The notes: generated from the sequence alone by a model not told the origin. DNA of 64,000 nt from an uncultured Macellibacteroides sp. (GCF_963667135.1 NZ_OY762974.1:3733054-3797053); one strand, 5' to 3'; counted from the first letter of the stretch, positions 26,059 through 36,213 are shown. Made by a program: numbers and translations.

Positions 26059-28173
26059 TTACATCAATCCTCTGTTCTTGAGCAATGGTGTAGTTCCTGG
26101 TTCTTTACCACGGAAGGTTTTATACATATCCATCGCTTCGTCAATGGCACCCGGAGTAAGTACATGCTTGCGGAACTTGGATGAAACCTCAGGATTGAAA
26201 ATATTCCCTGTTTCCTTAAAGGCTTCGAAAGCATCGGCATCCAGTACCTCTGCCCAAATGTAGCTATAATACCCAGCAGTATACCCTCCACCCATGGTGT
26301 GGTTGAAATAGGTTGATCTGTAACGAGGAGGTATCTGTTTAAGAAGTCCGCGTTTGTTCATCGCGTCTACTTCAAATTTATTAACGTCCAGGTCGGCCGG
26401 AATTTCTTTTAGCACATGATAATCCATATCCAACATAGAAGCTGCAAGGTATTCGACTGTTGCAAATCCCTGACCGTATTTTCCACTCTTTTCGAGTTTC
26501 TCGATCAACGAAGTTGGAATAACTTCGCCTGTCAGATAATGCTTGGCATACACTTTCAGTACTTCAGGTTCGAATACCCAGTGTTCCATAACCTGCGAAG
26601 GTAATTCCACAAAATCCCGGGGCACACTTGCAACTCCATCATAATGAACGTCTCTGAACAAGCTGTGCAAAGCGTGACCAAATTCATGGAAAAGAGTTTC
26701 CGCTTCATCTGCATTCAATAAAGCTGGCTTGTCGCCGGAAGGTTTACTAAAATTGCACACTACTGTTACAACAGGAGCTACGCGCTTGCCATTTTTATAT
26801 GTCTGCGAACGGTAACCACCGCACCAAGCACCGCCTCTTTTACTTTCACGAGGAAAGAAGTCCATGTACAATACACCCAAATGCGTTCCATCTTTGTCCT
26901 TGCATTCGAAAGCAGTTGCTTCTTCGTGAGGTACAGGAATACCCTTTATCTGCGTAAAAGTAATGCCATATAATTTGTTAGCAACATAGAAAGCGCCTTC
27001 GCGAACGTTGTTAAGTTCCAGATAAGGACGAACTTCGTTTTCATCAAGGTTAAATTTGGCAATCTTAGCCTTTTCAAAATAATAACGCCAGTCCCAACCT
27101 TCGGGTTCGAAGTTACCTCCTTCTTTTTTGATCTCGGCATTGATATCGGCCAATTCATCCTGAGCCTTAGCCAAAGCAGGTTTCCAAACTTCGTCTAGCA
27201 AAGCGTATACTTTGTCTTCGTCCTTCGCCATACGGTTTTCCAGAACAAATGCAGCATAATCCTTATACCCCATCAATTTAGCTTTTTCAAGGCGAAGGGT
27301 TACCAGCTTCTTAACCACCTCTTTATTATCGGCATCGTTTCCATTGTTTCCACGATTAATATAGCCTTTGTAAATCTTTTCACGCAGATCGCGCTTATCG
27401 GAATACTGCAGAAAAGGCATTACACTCGGATTATGCAATGTAAACAACCATTTACCTTCCAGCTTTGCTGCTTTAGCAGCATCGGAAGCAGAAGCGATCA
27501 GACTTTCCGGCAGACCAGAAAGATCTTCTTTATTATCGATTACCAGTTTGAAACTGTTTGTTTCCTTCAGCATATTCTGACCGAAAGTAAGTTCCAACAA
27601 AGACAGTTCACTGTTAAGCTCTCGCAATTTGGTTTGATTCTCAACGCTCAGATTTGCTCCCCCACGAACGAAATCTTTGTAGGTTTCTTCCAACAATTTA
27701 GCCTGCTCTTTGTTTAATTTTAGCTTGGCTCTTGAATCATATACAGCCTTAACTCGTTTAAACAATTTAGCATTCAGCTTAATATCATCTTCATGCTTTG
27801 ATAATAATGGAGACAAATCGCGACTCAAGGCCTGCATTTCGTCTGATGTATTTGCACTGTTTTGTCCGTAAAACACGGCACTAACCTTTGTCAATAACTT
27901 ACCACTTTGATCCAAAGCGGCGATTGTATTTTCAAAATCAGGCGTTGTTTTCAGGTTAACAATAGCATTTACTTCTTTTGCCTGAGCGTCCATTCCTTTA
28001 AGAAAAGCTGCTTTGTAGTGCTCAAGTTTAATTTGGTCAAAAGGAGGAACCTCAAAAGGTGTTGTATACTTAGTAAGAAAGGGATTAGCATCCACTTTCA
28101 CCGCTTGTCCGGAAGCATCTGTCCAAACTCCCAGCATAACGGCAATACCTGCTGCCATAAGCATTTTCTTCAT
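26059..28173 (-). CDS. dcp: M3-family peptidyl-dipeptidase (Dcp-like)
   Basis: 704 residues with a signal peptide (SGQA cleavage near residue 25), so probably periplasmic. The thermolysin-like zinc motif is HEFGH (H496-H500) in ETLFHEFGHALHSLF, with a helical N-terminal half typical of M3 enzymes. It removes C-terminal dipeptides from oligopeptides, feeding peptide use or signal-peptide recycling. It has its own -7 box upstream and is convergent with the CocE-like hydrolase. The gene symbol is a family-level assignment. Confidence 0.9.
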   Translation of the reverse strand: MKKMLMAAGIAVMLGVWTDASGQAVKVDANPFLTKYTTPFEVPPFDQIKLEHYKAAFLKGMDAQAKEVNAIVNLKTTPDFENTIAALDQSGKLLTKVSAVFYGQNSANTSDEMQALSRDLSPLLSKHEDDIKLNAKLFKRVKAVYDSRAKLKLNKEQAKLLEETYKDFVRGGANLSVENQTKLRELNSELSLLELTFGQNMLKETNSFKLVIDNKEDLSGLPESLIASASDAAKAAKLEGKWLFTLHNPSVMPFLQYSDKRDLREKIYKGYINRGNNGNDADNKEVVKKLVTLRLEKAKLMGYKDYAAFVLENRMAKDEDKVYALLDEVWKPALAKAQDELADINAEIKKEGGNFEPEGWDWRYYFEKAKIAKFNLDENEVRPYLELNNVREGAFYVANKLYGITFTQIKGIPVPHEEATAFECKDKDGTHLGVLYMDFFPRESKRGGAWCGGYRSQTYKNGKRVAPVVTVVCNFSKPSGDKPALLNADEAETLFHEFGHALHSLFRDVHYDGVASVPRDFVELPSQVMEHWVFEPEVLKVYAKHYLTGEVIPTSLIEKLEKSGKYGQGFATVEYLAASMLDMDYHVLKEIPADLDVNKFEVDAMNKRGLLKQIPPRYRSTYFNHTMGGGYTAGYYSYIWAEVLDADAFEAFKETGNIFNPEVSSKFRKHVLTPGAIDEAMDMYKTFRGKEPGTTPLLKNRGLM

Positions 28174-28211
28174 TCTTGTACAAGTTTATAAATTAGTAAA
28201 AATCTTAATCA

Positions 28212-28219
28212 CAAATATA
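28212..28219 (-). promoter_or_regulatory. -7 box of the M3 peptidase
   Basis: CAAATATA on the + strand reads TATATTTG on the minus strand, 39 bases before the ATG. Confidence 0.55.
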
Positions 28220-28247
28220 GCTGATTTTTGATGGAACAAACCATCTG

Positions 28248-29090
28248 TTAAACCTTTTCTTTTTCAAATGCTTTTTGCGCACAAGCGTAACCCTGATTAT
28301 AAAAATCTGTAAGTTTTTGTACATCCCGTTCCATCCGGTCTACCACAATCTTTTCCATCGGACGAATAACAAGTGCTTTACCTTGAGCTTCCAAATGCTC
28401 TATGTACTCGATAGTTTCATTATACCGTTCGTGCCGAAGTATTAACTGGCGCCTTAGTTCCGGATATTTCCGGTAAATAAAACCAGGTAAGCTTCTATGT
28501 TTAATTGTCTTGCGATACCCTTTGTTTCGAGTTAGAACAATCACATTATTTAAGTTACCATCGGCGATGGATTTTCTGATAGGCAGTGCATCACAAACTC
28601 CACCGTCTACCATGGGGATCCCATCCACGTAAGCAACCGGACAAAAAACAGGCAGACTACAAGTAGCTTTGCATATATCAAGCAAACGCTCTTTATTTTT
28701 CTTTTCTTCGAAGTATACAGCCTCGCCGGTAAGGCAATTGCTGGTTACCATTACAAAACGATTAGGCGATTTAAAATAGGTATCGTAATCAAATGGGTAT
28801 ATTTTTTCAGGATAAATGTCGAAAAGCAAATTGAAGTCCATGATATTTCGCTGCTTCAGCAAAGGTTTAAGACCGATATAGTCGTATTGGCTCATTAAAT
28901 CAATATTACTATATCTTGCCCTTCCCCGTTGGCATGATGCATATGAAAGTCCATTAGTTGCTCCAGCTGATACTCCAATGGTATAAGGAAAATATATTCC
29001 CTTATCCATGAAATAATCTAACACTCCGGCGGTAAAGACACCACGCATCCCTCCGCCCTCAAGTACAAGTCCTGTTTGTTCCTTCATCAC
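28248..29090 (-). CDS. Patatin-like phospholipase, YjjU type
   Basis: 280 residues, no signal peptide. Oxyanion motif LEGGGMRG at residues 10-17, nucleophile GVSAGA (S41) and catalytic Asp in MVDGGVCD. Size and the GLVLEGGGMRGVFTAGVLD opening fit YjjU-type cytosolic patatins, thought to hydrolyse acyl esters of lipids. It begins 10 bases after metY ends and is probably co-transcribed with it, although no functional link is obvious. It is much smaller than the barrel-bearing patatin at 19.1 kb. Confidence 0.88.
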   Translation of the reverse strand: MMKEQTGLVLEGGGMRGVFTAGVLDYFMDKGIYFPYTIGVSAGATNGLSYASCQRGRARYSNIDLMSQYDYIGLKPLLKQRNIMDFNLLFDIYPEKIYPFDYDTYFKSPNRFVMVTSNCLTGEAVYFEEKKNKERLLDICKATCSLPVFCPVAYVDGIPMVDGGVCDALPIRKSIADGNLNNVIVLTRNKGYRKTIKHRSLPGFIYRKYPELRRQLILRHERYNETIEYIEHLEAQGKALVIRPMEKIVVDRMERDVQKLTDFYNQGYACAQKAFEKEKV

Positions 29091-29100
29091 CTAAAGAAAA

Positions 29101-30384
29101 TTATTTGTTGGTCAGGGCCTGTTCTATATCAGCAATAATATCTTCCGCATTTTCAATTCCTACTGAGAAACGAATTAAATCCGGAGCAACACCTGCCGCT
29201 AGTAATTGTTCGTCTGATAACTGACGGTGAGTATGACTTGCCGGATGCAGAACAGACGTACGTGCATCGGCAACATGAGTTACGATTGCTGCAAGTTTAA
29301 GACTGTCCATAAATTTAATAGCGACTTCGCGTCCACCCTTCAATCCGAAAGTTACTACACCGCAAGAACCATTTGGCATGTACTTCTGACCTAGATCGTA
29401 ATATTTGTTGCCTTTCAATCCGCAATAATTTACCCAGGCAACTTCGTCTCTTTTTGTAAGGTATTTGGCTACTTTCAAAGCATTCTCGCAATGACGGGGC
29501 ATCCGAAGGTGCAAGGTTTCAAGTCCAAGATTTAGTAAAAATGCGTTTTGCGGTGACTGAGTAGATCCCAGATCGCGCATCAGTTGAACAGTTGCTTTCG
29601 TAATATAGGCACCTTTTCCAAAAGAAGTTGTATAGGTTAGTCCATGGTAAGAAGCATCCGGCTCGGTTAATCCGGGGAATTTACCTGGATAAGCATCCCA
29701 ATCAAAATTACCGCTATCAACTATGGCTCCTCCTACACTGCTGGCGTGGCCATCCATGTATTTAGTTGTTGAATGTATGATGATATCGGCACCCCATTCG
29801 AACGGACGACAATTAATTGGCGTGGCAAAGGTATTGTCCACAATTAAAGGAACTCCCTGGCTATGAGCTATTCCGGCAAACTTTTCGATATCGAGGATAC
29901 TTAGTCCGGGATTCGAGATCGTTTCTGCAAACAAGGCCTTTGTATTTGGTTGAAAGGCTTTAAGAATTTCTTCTACTGGTGCGTCCTGATCAACAAATGT
30001 AACTTCGAGACCAAGTTTTTTCATGGTCACAGCAAAAAGGTTGAAAGTACCGCCGTAAATAGTGGACGCGCTAACAATATGATCACCGGCAGAACAGATA
30101 TTAAATATAGCGTAAAATGATGCAGCCTGACCAGATGAAGTGAGCATTGCCGCTGCTCCACCCTCTAAAGCACAGATTTTAGAAGCAACCGCATCGTTTG
30201 TTGGATTCTGTAAACGGGTATAAAAATAGCCACTCTCTTCCAGATCAAAGAGTTTAGCCATCTGATCACTTGTTTCATACTTAAACGTAGTACTTTGATA
30301 TATAGGAAGAACTCTGGGCTCTCCTTTCTTCGGATTCCAACCTCCCTGAACACAGAGGGTATCCGGTTTAAACGTATTACTCAT
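29101..30384 (-). CDS. metY: O-acetylhomoserine sulfhydrylase
   Basis: 427 residues, a Cys/Met-metabolism PLP enzyme. The PLP lysine is K208 in STTKYMDGH; other family marks are SGQAASFYAIFNI, VDNTFATP and the C-terminal VLHPASHTHRQLS. The length of 427 and the ADARTSVLHPASHTHRQ segment favour O-acetylhomoserine aminocarboxypropyltransferase (MetY) over cystathionine gamma-synthase. It makes homocysteine from O-acetylhomoserine and sulfide. A -7 box lies upstream; no SAM or other riboswitch was recognised in the 114 bases before the gene. Confidence 0.92.
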   Translation of the reverse strand: MSNTFKPDTLCVQGGWNPKKGEPRVLPIYQSTTFKYETSDQMAKLFDLEESGYFYTRLQNPTNDAVASKICALEGGAAAMLTSSGQAASFYAIFNICSAGDHIVSASTIYGGTFNLFAVTMKKLGLEVTFVDQDAPVEEILKAFQPNTKALFAETISNPGLSILDIEKFAGIAHSQGVPLIVDNTFATPINCRPFEWGADIIIHSTTKYMDGHASSVGGAIVDSGNFDWDAYPGKFPGLTEPDASYHGLTYTTSFGKGAYITKATVQLMRDLGSTQSPQNAFLLNLGLETLHLRMPRHCENALKVAKYLTKRDEVAWVNYCGLKGNKYYDLGQKYMPNGSCGVVTFGLKGGREVAIKFMDSLKLAAIVTHVADARTSVLHPASHTHRQLSDEQLLAAGVAPDLIRFSVGIENAEDIIADIEQALTNK

Positions 30385-30429
30385 TTCAATTTGTAATTAA
30401 TAGATCGTTCGATATCATTATAAAGGGAA

Positions 30430-30437
30430 CAAATGTA
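30430..30437 (-). promoter_or_regulatory. -7 box of metY
   Basis: CAAATGTA on the + strand reads TACATTTG on the minus strand, 46 bases before the ATG. Confidence 0.6.
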
Positions 30438-30498
30438 ATCATTCCTAATCATAATGATACCTTAATACTCCATTTTTATAATTCGTTTAAACCATTTA

Positions 30499-31500
30499 TC
30501 AGGGTAAGGTAACTTCATTTTCCAACGGACACTGTTCCATAAATGCTTTTACATTTTGAAGTGTTGTTTCTGCAATATTATGAAGTGCCTCACTGGTGAA
30601 AAATCCTTGATGAGATGTTACTATAACATTATTAAAGGAAAGAAGACGGGCCAACACATCGTCGTCTATTATTTTATCCGATTTATCTTCATAAAAATAA
30701 TCACCCTCTTCTTCATAAACATCTAAACCTGCTGCTGCTATTTTTTTATTTTTCAGACCTTCAATCAAGGCATTTGTATGAATCAACTGACCTCTTCCTG
30801 TATTGATAATCATCACATTGTCTTTCATTTTACAGATAGAAATGTCATTAATCAGATACCTTGTTTTGTCGGTAAGAGGACAGTGCAGCGAAATAATATC
30901 TGATTGTTTATAAAGCTCGTCGAGCGTTGTATAAGTAAAGTTATGTTTCTCCGCAAATTCTTTATCTGGATATAAATCATAGGCAAGTATATTCATTCCA
31001 AACCCAGAAAGAATCTGAATCAAGATTTTGGCAATCTTTCCGGTTCCGATAATTCCAGCTGTTTTACCATGCATATCAAATCCCATCAATCCATGTAAAG
31101 AAAAATTACCGTCGCGTGTTCGCCAGTAAGCCCTGTGAATTTTTCTGTTAAGCGACAACATGAGTGCTACGGCATGTTCGGCCACAGCATAAGGCGAATA
31201 GGCCGGAACACGTACTATTGTCATCTTCCCTTTAGCCGCTGCCAAATCTACATTATTAAATCCCGCACAACGAAGAGCAAGCAGTTTAACTCCATTTTTG
31301 GCTAATCCGTCAATTATTTCGGCATCAGCAGTATCATTTACAAAAATACATACAGCATGGACACCTTGCGTTAAAACAAGATTATTTTTATTAAGGTGTC
31401 CTTTATAATATTTTATGTCGTAATGGAAAGCTTCATTAACCTGATCGAAAGAGGAAATATCGTAAGGTTTCGCTCCAAAAAATGCAATAGTGTAAGCCAT
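30499..31500 (-). CDS. ldhA: D-2-hydroxyacid dehydrogenase, D-lactate dehydrogenase type
   Basis: 333 residues. NAD-binding motif IIGTGKIAKILIQILSGFG followed by an acidic residue (AYD), the catalytic Arg/Glu/His segments (NTGRGQLIHT, DVYEEEGDYF, TSHQGFF). The EEEGDYFYED segment is characteristic of fermentative D-lactate dehydrogenases such as E. coli LdhA. It reduces pyruvate to D-lactate, reoxidising NADH in fermentation. Divergent from the GT51 fusion gene. Confidence 0.88.
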   Translation of the reverse strand: MAYTIAFFGAKPYDISSFDQVNEAFHYDIKYYKGHLNKNNLVLTQGVHAVCIFVNDTADAEIIDGLAKNGVKLLALRCAGFNNVDLAAAKGKMTIVRVPAYSPYAVAEHAVALMLSLNRKIHRAYWRTRDGNFSLHGLMGFDMHGKTAGIIGTGKIAKILIQILSGFGMNILAYDLYPDKEFAEKHNFTYTTLDELYKQSDIISLHCPLTDKTRYLINDISICKMKDNVMIINTGRGQLIHTNALIEGLKNKKIAAAGLDVYEEEGDYFYEDKSDKIIDDDVLARLLSFNNVIVTSHQGFFTSEALHNIAETTLQNVKAFMEQCPLENEVTLP

Positions 31501-31577
31501 AATTAGTAAGTTTTATAATTAAACAATCAAAGGTTCTCGAAAGTTCGGGAGTTTTAATCAATCTGATATAAATTACC

Positions 31578-31585
31578 TATCTTTG
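31578..31585 (+). promoter_or_regulatory. -7 box upstream of the AsmA-like/GT51 gene
   Basis: TATCTTTG matches TAnnTTTG, 23 bases before the ATG at 31609. Confidence 0.65.
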
Positions 31586-31608
31586 CATCCAATTTATAAT
31601 GATTCTTT

Positions 31609-33609
31609 ATGGTTAAGAAGTCTCAGCTAAAAAGAGGAGTTGCCATAGTCACCGGCATTTTACTTCTTGCTTTTGTGGCTCTTTTTGCAACAAGAAACCT
31701 GATTATTCGTAATTATGCCAACAAAAAACTGGCGGTAATTGAAAATAAATATCAACTGTCTATTCACTATAAGGATTTACGAATGGACGGACTAAATGGC
31801 CTTCAAATAGACGATCTGTCTGTTGTTCCTTTAAACAAGGATACATTCCTTAAAGCAAAATCGATAGATATAAAACTTGAACTACTCAATTTGCTTTTAC
31901 TTAAAACAGATGTCCAGGATGTTGTTATTGACAGGCTTCAGATTAATTTTATTAAAACCGATTCCATCACATCAAACTTTGATTTTTTGTTTAAATCAAA
32001 GAATATCGAAAAAACAATTAAAAGCGATTCAGAAGACTCTGCAGCGAAGAATTCCCCACTTCATTTCGGAGAAATTATTCATCACACTTTCGATATGTTA
32101 TTCAAGGTACTACCTTCGAATGGTATATTACGAGATTTCAACGTTACTTTCCAGGCTCCGGGTCATCACCTTTCAATTGGTATTTCTGAAATGCCGATTA
32201 AGAACAATCGTTTTAGAACTGAAATTTGTGCTATGGAAAATAATGTTGAAAACCGGCTGATTGCCGAAGGCATTTTGTCGGACTCCGAACGCGACATAGA
32301 AGCAAGATTGTATGCCAAAGATACCAGCAAAGTTACATTGCCATTTCTTAGTTATAAATGGGGTGCCGATTTGAAATTTGACACCCTTGCTTTCGAAATC
32401 AGAGAAAGTAAAACCAATGATGACGCACGACAGTTAACAGGTCATGCATCGGTTAGAGGGCTTACTCTTTTCCATGAACGTATCTCACCGGAAACCGTCT
32501 TGCTTAATGACGCCAATTTCTCTTACCGGATTAAGGTTGGTGACAACTATTTTGAAGTTGACAGTTCTTCGGTTGTTCGTTTCAATGTGCTTAATTTCAA
32601 TCCCTATCTGAGGGCTGAAAAGGATACCTCATGGCGGATTAAAGTTTCGATAAACAAACAAAATTTTCCATCGGATGAACTGTTTTCTTCTCTACCAAAG
32701 GGACTATTTAGTAACCTCGAAGGAATCAAAACAAGCGGGAACCTCTCCTACCACTTTCTGTTTGATGTTAATTTGGGAAATGTAGACAGTCTGGTGTTTG
32801 AATCAACGCTAAATCCGCATAAATTCCGTATTGTTTCGTTTGGCAATACAGATCTTAGAAAGATGAATGAACCCTTTACTTATACTGCCTATGAGAATGG
32901 GCAGCCCGTCCGAAGTTTCGAGACAGGTTCTTCAAATCCTAATTTCCGACCACTTACAGCTATTTCTCCTTTACTGCAGATGGCAGTGATGCAATCGGAA
33001 GACGGGGCCTTTTTCTATCATAACGGATTTCTGCCGGATGCCATTCGTGAATCACTGATACACGATATTAAGGTCAAAAAATTTGCCCGGGGGGGAAGTA
33101 CCATCAGTATGCAACTTATCAAAAATGTATTCCTGAGTAGAAATAAAAATATTGCCCGAAAACTGGAAGAAGCTCTCATAGTTTGGTTAATAGAAAGAAA
33201 TAGGCTTACGTCCAAAGAACGTATGTTCGAAGTTTACATGAACATTATTGAATGGGGACCGATGATTTACGGGGCACAGGAAGCCTCCCGATTTTACTTT
33301 GCAAAAGAGGCATCAGATTTAAATGCCAATGAGGCTATCTTTCTTGCCAGTATTATTCCAAAGCCCAAACGTGTTCGCTGGAGTTTTACGGATAGTATGC
33401 AATTGAATCCGGCTCTTGGATCTTACTTCAGATTACTTGGAGAAAGATTGCTTATTAAAGGGGTAATAACGGAAGAGGATGCAGCAAAAATAAAGCCCGA
33501 GATTGTACTCTCGGGCCCTGCAAAAGATTTTCTGTTTTCGGGAAGCAATACTACCGACAGCATTCCTGAACCGGACGATTCCGGAGACGTAGATCTTTTA
33601 GTTGAATAG
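31609..33609 (+). CDS. AsmA-like protein fused to a GT51 peptidoglycan glycosyltransferase domain
   Basis: 666 residues. One N-terminal membrane helix (about 11-30), then about 400 beta-rich residues that look AsmA/DUF748-like (repeated LRMDGLNGLQIDDLSV-type strands), then a GT51 domain (about 450-620) with catalytic QSEDGAFFYHNGF (E464) and the conserved RGGSTISMQL, KLEEALIVWLIE and YMNIIEWG motifs. No transpeptidase domain. GT51 enzymes polymerise lipid II into glycan strands. The long N-terminal region before the catalytic domain is unusual for a monofunctional transglycosylase. It ends one base from the stop of the convergent DUF4625 gene. Confidence 0.85.
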   Translation: MVKKSQLKRGVAIVTGILLLAFVALFATRNLIIRNYANKKLAVIENKYQLSIHYKDLRMDGLNGLQIDDLSVVPLNKDTFLKAKSIDIKLELLNLLLLKTDVQDVVIDRLQINFIKTDSITSNFDFLFKSKNIEKTIKSDSEDSAAKNSPLHFGEIIHHTFDMLFKVLPSNGILRDFNVTFQAPGHHLSIGISEMPIKNNRFRTEICAMENNVENRLIAEGILSDSERDIEARLYAKDTSKVTLPFLSYKWGADLKFDTLAFEIRESKTNDDARQLTGHASVRGLTLFHERISPETVLLNDANFSYRIKVGDNYFEVDSSSVVRFNVLNFNPYLRAEKDTSWRIKVSINKQNFPSDELFSSLPKGLFSNLEGIKTSGNLSYHFLFDVNLGNVDSLVFESTLNPHKFRIVSFGNTDLRKMNEPFTYTAYENGQPVRSFETGSSNPNFRPLTAISPLLQMAVMQSEDGAFFYHNGFLPDAIRESLIHDIKVKKFARGGSTISMQLIKNVFLSRNKNIARKLEEALIVWLIERNRLTSKERMFEVYMNIIEWGPMIYGAQEASRFYFAKEASDLNANEAIFLASIIPKPKRVRWSFTDSMQLNPALGSYFRLLGERLLIKGVITEEDAAKIKPEIVLSGPAKDFLFSGSNTTDSIPEPDDSGDVDLLVE

Positions 33610-33610
33610 A

Positions 33611-34063
33611 TTACTCTACATGTTCGGCGGCATCATGACTTAGTACAATGTTACGGGCAATATACGATTCATTCCCGGCTTTATCTGTACAATAAACCAT
33701 CAAATGATAGTTGCCTTCGGTTGCATTTTCGGGAATAACGATTTCATGGTGGTGAACAAGGGTATTTTTCTTCCCTGAAACATCCCATGACTTGGAAAAA
33801 GTAAAATCTACTGTTTCAGTAACTGTCTTTGTATGGGTGTGTCCATCAAAATTATTATGAATATCTACTTTATAGGAACTTAATTCCGTATCGTCGGAAA
33901 GTTCCATCTCAAAATGGACCGCTGCTCCAATCTTCAAAGAATCTCCATCTTCCGGTTCTATCAAATTAATAACCGGCTTTGAAACATCTTCCGAATCTTT
34001 ATCACAAGCAAAAAACATCGTTGCAAATAAGCAGAGAACTGGTAAATAAATTAACTTATTCAT
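33611..34063 (-). CDS. DUF4625 lipoprotein
   Basis: 150 residues. Lipobox LFATMFFAC near residue 20, then acidic DKDSED, then a single beta-sandwich domain rich in His (HNNFDGHTHTK, VHHHEI), the DUF4625 pattern. Probably anchored in the inner or outer membrane facing the periplasm. The start codon overlaps the stop of the TonB receptor gene by 4 bases (ATGA), so the two are translationally coupled. The histidines suggest metal handling in the same uptake system. Function not experimentally known to me. Confidence 0.82.
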   Translation of the reverse strand: MNKLIYLPVLCLFATMFFACDKDSEDVSKPVINLIEPEDGDSLKIGAAVHFEMELSDDTELSSYKVDIHNNFDGHTHTKTVTETVDFTFSKSWDVSGKKNTLVHHHEIVIPENATEGNYHLMVYCTDKAGNESYIARNIVLSHDAAEHVE

Positions 34064-36213
34064 TTTAATAGAGTTTTAAAAGGGATTTTAATTAAAAGCT
34101 GAAAATTTCGTCCCGGTTCGGGGATGTCAATTTTTCTGTAAAAACTTAAATGATTATAATACCTGGTGTCAAACAAGTTATTAGCGGAGATAGTAACCTC
34201 CAACTTATTTTTCATCCAAGGAATAGAAAAGCTTGCTCCGGCATGGAATAGCTGTGCCCCCGGAGTTGGATCTTCATTTCTTGAAATACGATTTTGCGCT
34301 GCAATACACTCGTTTTCCAAATAAAACCGCATCTGTCCGGGATGGTACGATAACGTACTACGTAACGATACGGGAGGCGAAAAACTTAAAGCTGTATTGG
34401 CATCCAGATTATAAGTGTAGACATATTCGCCAGAAACAGCAAGGGTTACTTCGCGAAGGATATCAACTTCACCCGATATTTCGCCACCTGTAAATAGGGC
34501 TTCCACCCCCGAATACTTATAAATCTGACCTGCATGAGGTAAAATAGACCACACACCTGTAGGTTGGAGATAAATATAGTTGGTAAACCAACTTATAAAA
34601 GGAGAAACCTCCAACCGGACAGAATTACCATGGAACGTATACCCCATATCCAACTGCCAGCCTTGTTCCGAATTCAATGTAGCATCGCCTTGTTCGTGCC
34701 GGAATGTGCCATGATGAACCCCATTGGATGCAAGTTCATTAGCACCGGGCAGTCGGAAGCTTCGTCCAATATTCACTTTTGCAATATGCCTTTCCGATGG
34801 AGTGTATACAACTCCAATCGAACCGGCATAATTGGTAAAGGAACGATCAGTTTCAAAGCTTCGTTGCTTATAAAACTCAACGGTTTCCTGGTTGTACCCA
34901 TTTTGCTGCAGGTAGCTTTCCAAATAAGTATCCTCAAATGGAGATATACTTATATGCCCGTAATCAAAGCGAAAACCTCCGCTAAATGAAAACGGACCTG
35001 CCGGGGTGAAAGAGGCCATGTAATAGGCTCCGGCAGTTTCACGCTGATAACGTGGTAATAAAAAGCCGTACCCCCCTATTCCATTCTTCTGATACTGTAA
35101 ATCAATGCCTCCGGTATGCTTCCAATTGTCTTGCTGCAGAAAAGTCCATTTCATAGCAGAACTAAATGTATGCAAATCAAATTGCAACTCCAGATCCGGA
35201 TTTATTGCCGGAGGTTGTTGCGTACCGTAATGTGTATGGAAAAGACTCCGTTCTTCCCTGTGATTATTCTGGTAACCTATATTCCACTCAACAAGGTTTT
35301 TACCAAGATTAAGCTGTTGTCGGAATTGGGTTTTTAAGTGATTAACCTTGCTATAAGGCAAATCAATGTTACGAGAGTTTCCATCATCCTGCACTCTGGT
35401 TGCATCCGGAATGCCATGTGCACCAGGAAAGAATCCTACTTTTTGATAGGCGTTACTTAGAAACAGCTGACCTTGATAGGCCGATTTACGATAAGATACA
35501 GATGCCGAGGCATCTCTTTCCATCCCTGCTGTATTCTTCATCCGTCTGTTATAGATAGGAATTCGCTGAGTAAGATAAACAATGGAATCGGTGGGTACAC
35601 GATAATCACCGAAATGTTGTTCGGTAAAACGAGTCTGTATATACCATGCATTCTTTTTAATACCTAGCATAACAGATCCTCCCCACAAATTATTGTTGGT
35701 TTTACTTAACAGATTGACCTCTCCAAACAATTGATTGTCTAAAGGCGGAGGTAGTTGTTTTATTTCAAGTACCCCTCCCATAGCATCGCTTCCATATTGG
35801 AGTGATGCAGGACCTTTCCGAACTTCCACTCGTTCAACATTGAATGCGTCTATTTCCAACCCATGATCGGCACCCCATTGTTGCCCCTCCTGCCGGATTC
35901 CATTCTCTGTTACCGCCACCCTATTGAAACCCATACCTCTGATTACTGGCTTGGAAAAACCCGAACCTATATCCATTGATTGAATTCCGGGAAGCTTGCC
36001 CAATGTTTGCATCAGGCTGCCCGAATGAAATTCGCGCAGGAACTCTTGCCCTATCACTTCTACAGGCACAGTCTCTGTTCGGTTACGACCAGACATGTAA
36101 TTATTAGTCACCACCACTTCCGGCAGACTTACCTTGAGTGAATCGGGATACAGCGCATAGGCGTCTGCAGAAATGCATAACGCTAACACGCACGAAATAT
36201 ATCCGATACGCAT
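34060..36213 (-). CDS. TonB-dependent receptor, probably for a metal
   Basis: 717 residues with signal peptide, plug domain (about 30-150; VIRGMGFNRVAVTENGIRQ and ERVEVRKGPASLQYGSDAMGG) and a 22-strand barrel ending at LLIKIPFKTLLK. It lacks the carboxypeptidase-like N-terminal domain of SusC proteins. The QQWGADHGLEID plug segment resembles zinc receptors of the ZnuD group. It lies between a His/Cys-rich periplasmic protein and a His-rich DUF4625 lipoprotein, which supports transition-metal uptake (zinc, copper or nickel); the exact metal is inference. Confidence 0.87.
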   Translation of the reverse strand: MRIGYISCVLALCISADAYALYPDSLKVSLPEVVVTNNYMSGRNRTETVPVEVIGQEFLREFHSGSLMQTLGKLPGIQSMDIGSGFSKPVIRGMGFNRVAVTENGIRQEGQQWGADHGLEIDAFNVERVEVRKGPASLQYGSDAMGGVLEIKQLPPPLDNQLFGEVNLLSKTNNNLWGGSVMLGIKKNAWYIQTRFTEQHFGDYRVPTDSIVYLTQRIPIYNRRMKNTAGMERDASASVSYRKSAYQGQLFLSNAYQKVGFFPGAHGIPDATRVQDDGNSRNIDLPYSKVNHLKTQFRQQLNLGKNLVEWNIGYQNNHREERSLFHTHYGTQQPPAINPDLELQFDLHTFSSAMKWTFLQQDNWKHTGGIDLQYQKNGIGGYGFLLPRYQRETAGAYYMASFTPAGPFSFSGGFRFDYGHISISPFEDTYLESYLQQNGYNQETVEFYKQRSFETDRSFTNYAGSIGVVYTPSERHIAKVNIGRSFRLPGANELASNGVHHGTFRHEQGDATLNSEQGWQLDMGYTFHGNSVRLEVSPFISWFTNYIYLQPTGVWSILPHAGQIYKYSGVEALFTGGEISGEVDILREVTLAVSGEYVYTYNLDANTALSFSPPVSLRSTLSYHPGQMRFYLENECIAAQNRISRNEDPTPGAQLFHAGASFSIPWMKNKLEVTISANNLFDTRYYNHLSFYRKIDIPEPGRNFQLLIKIPFKTLLK

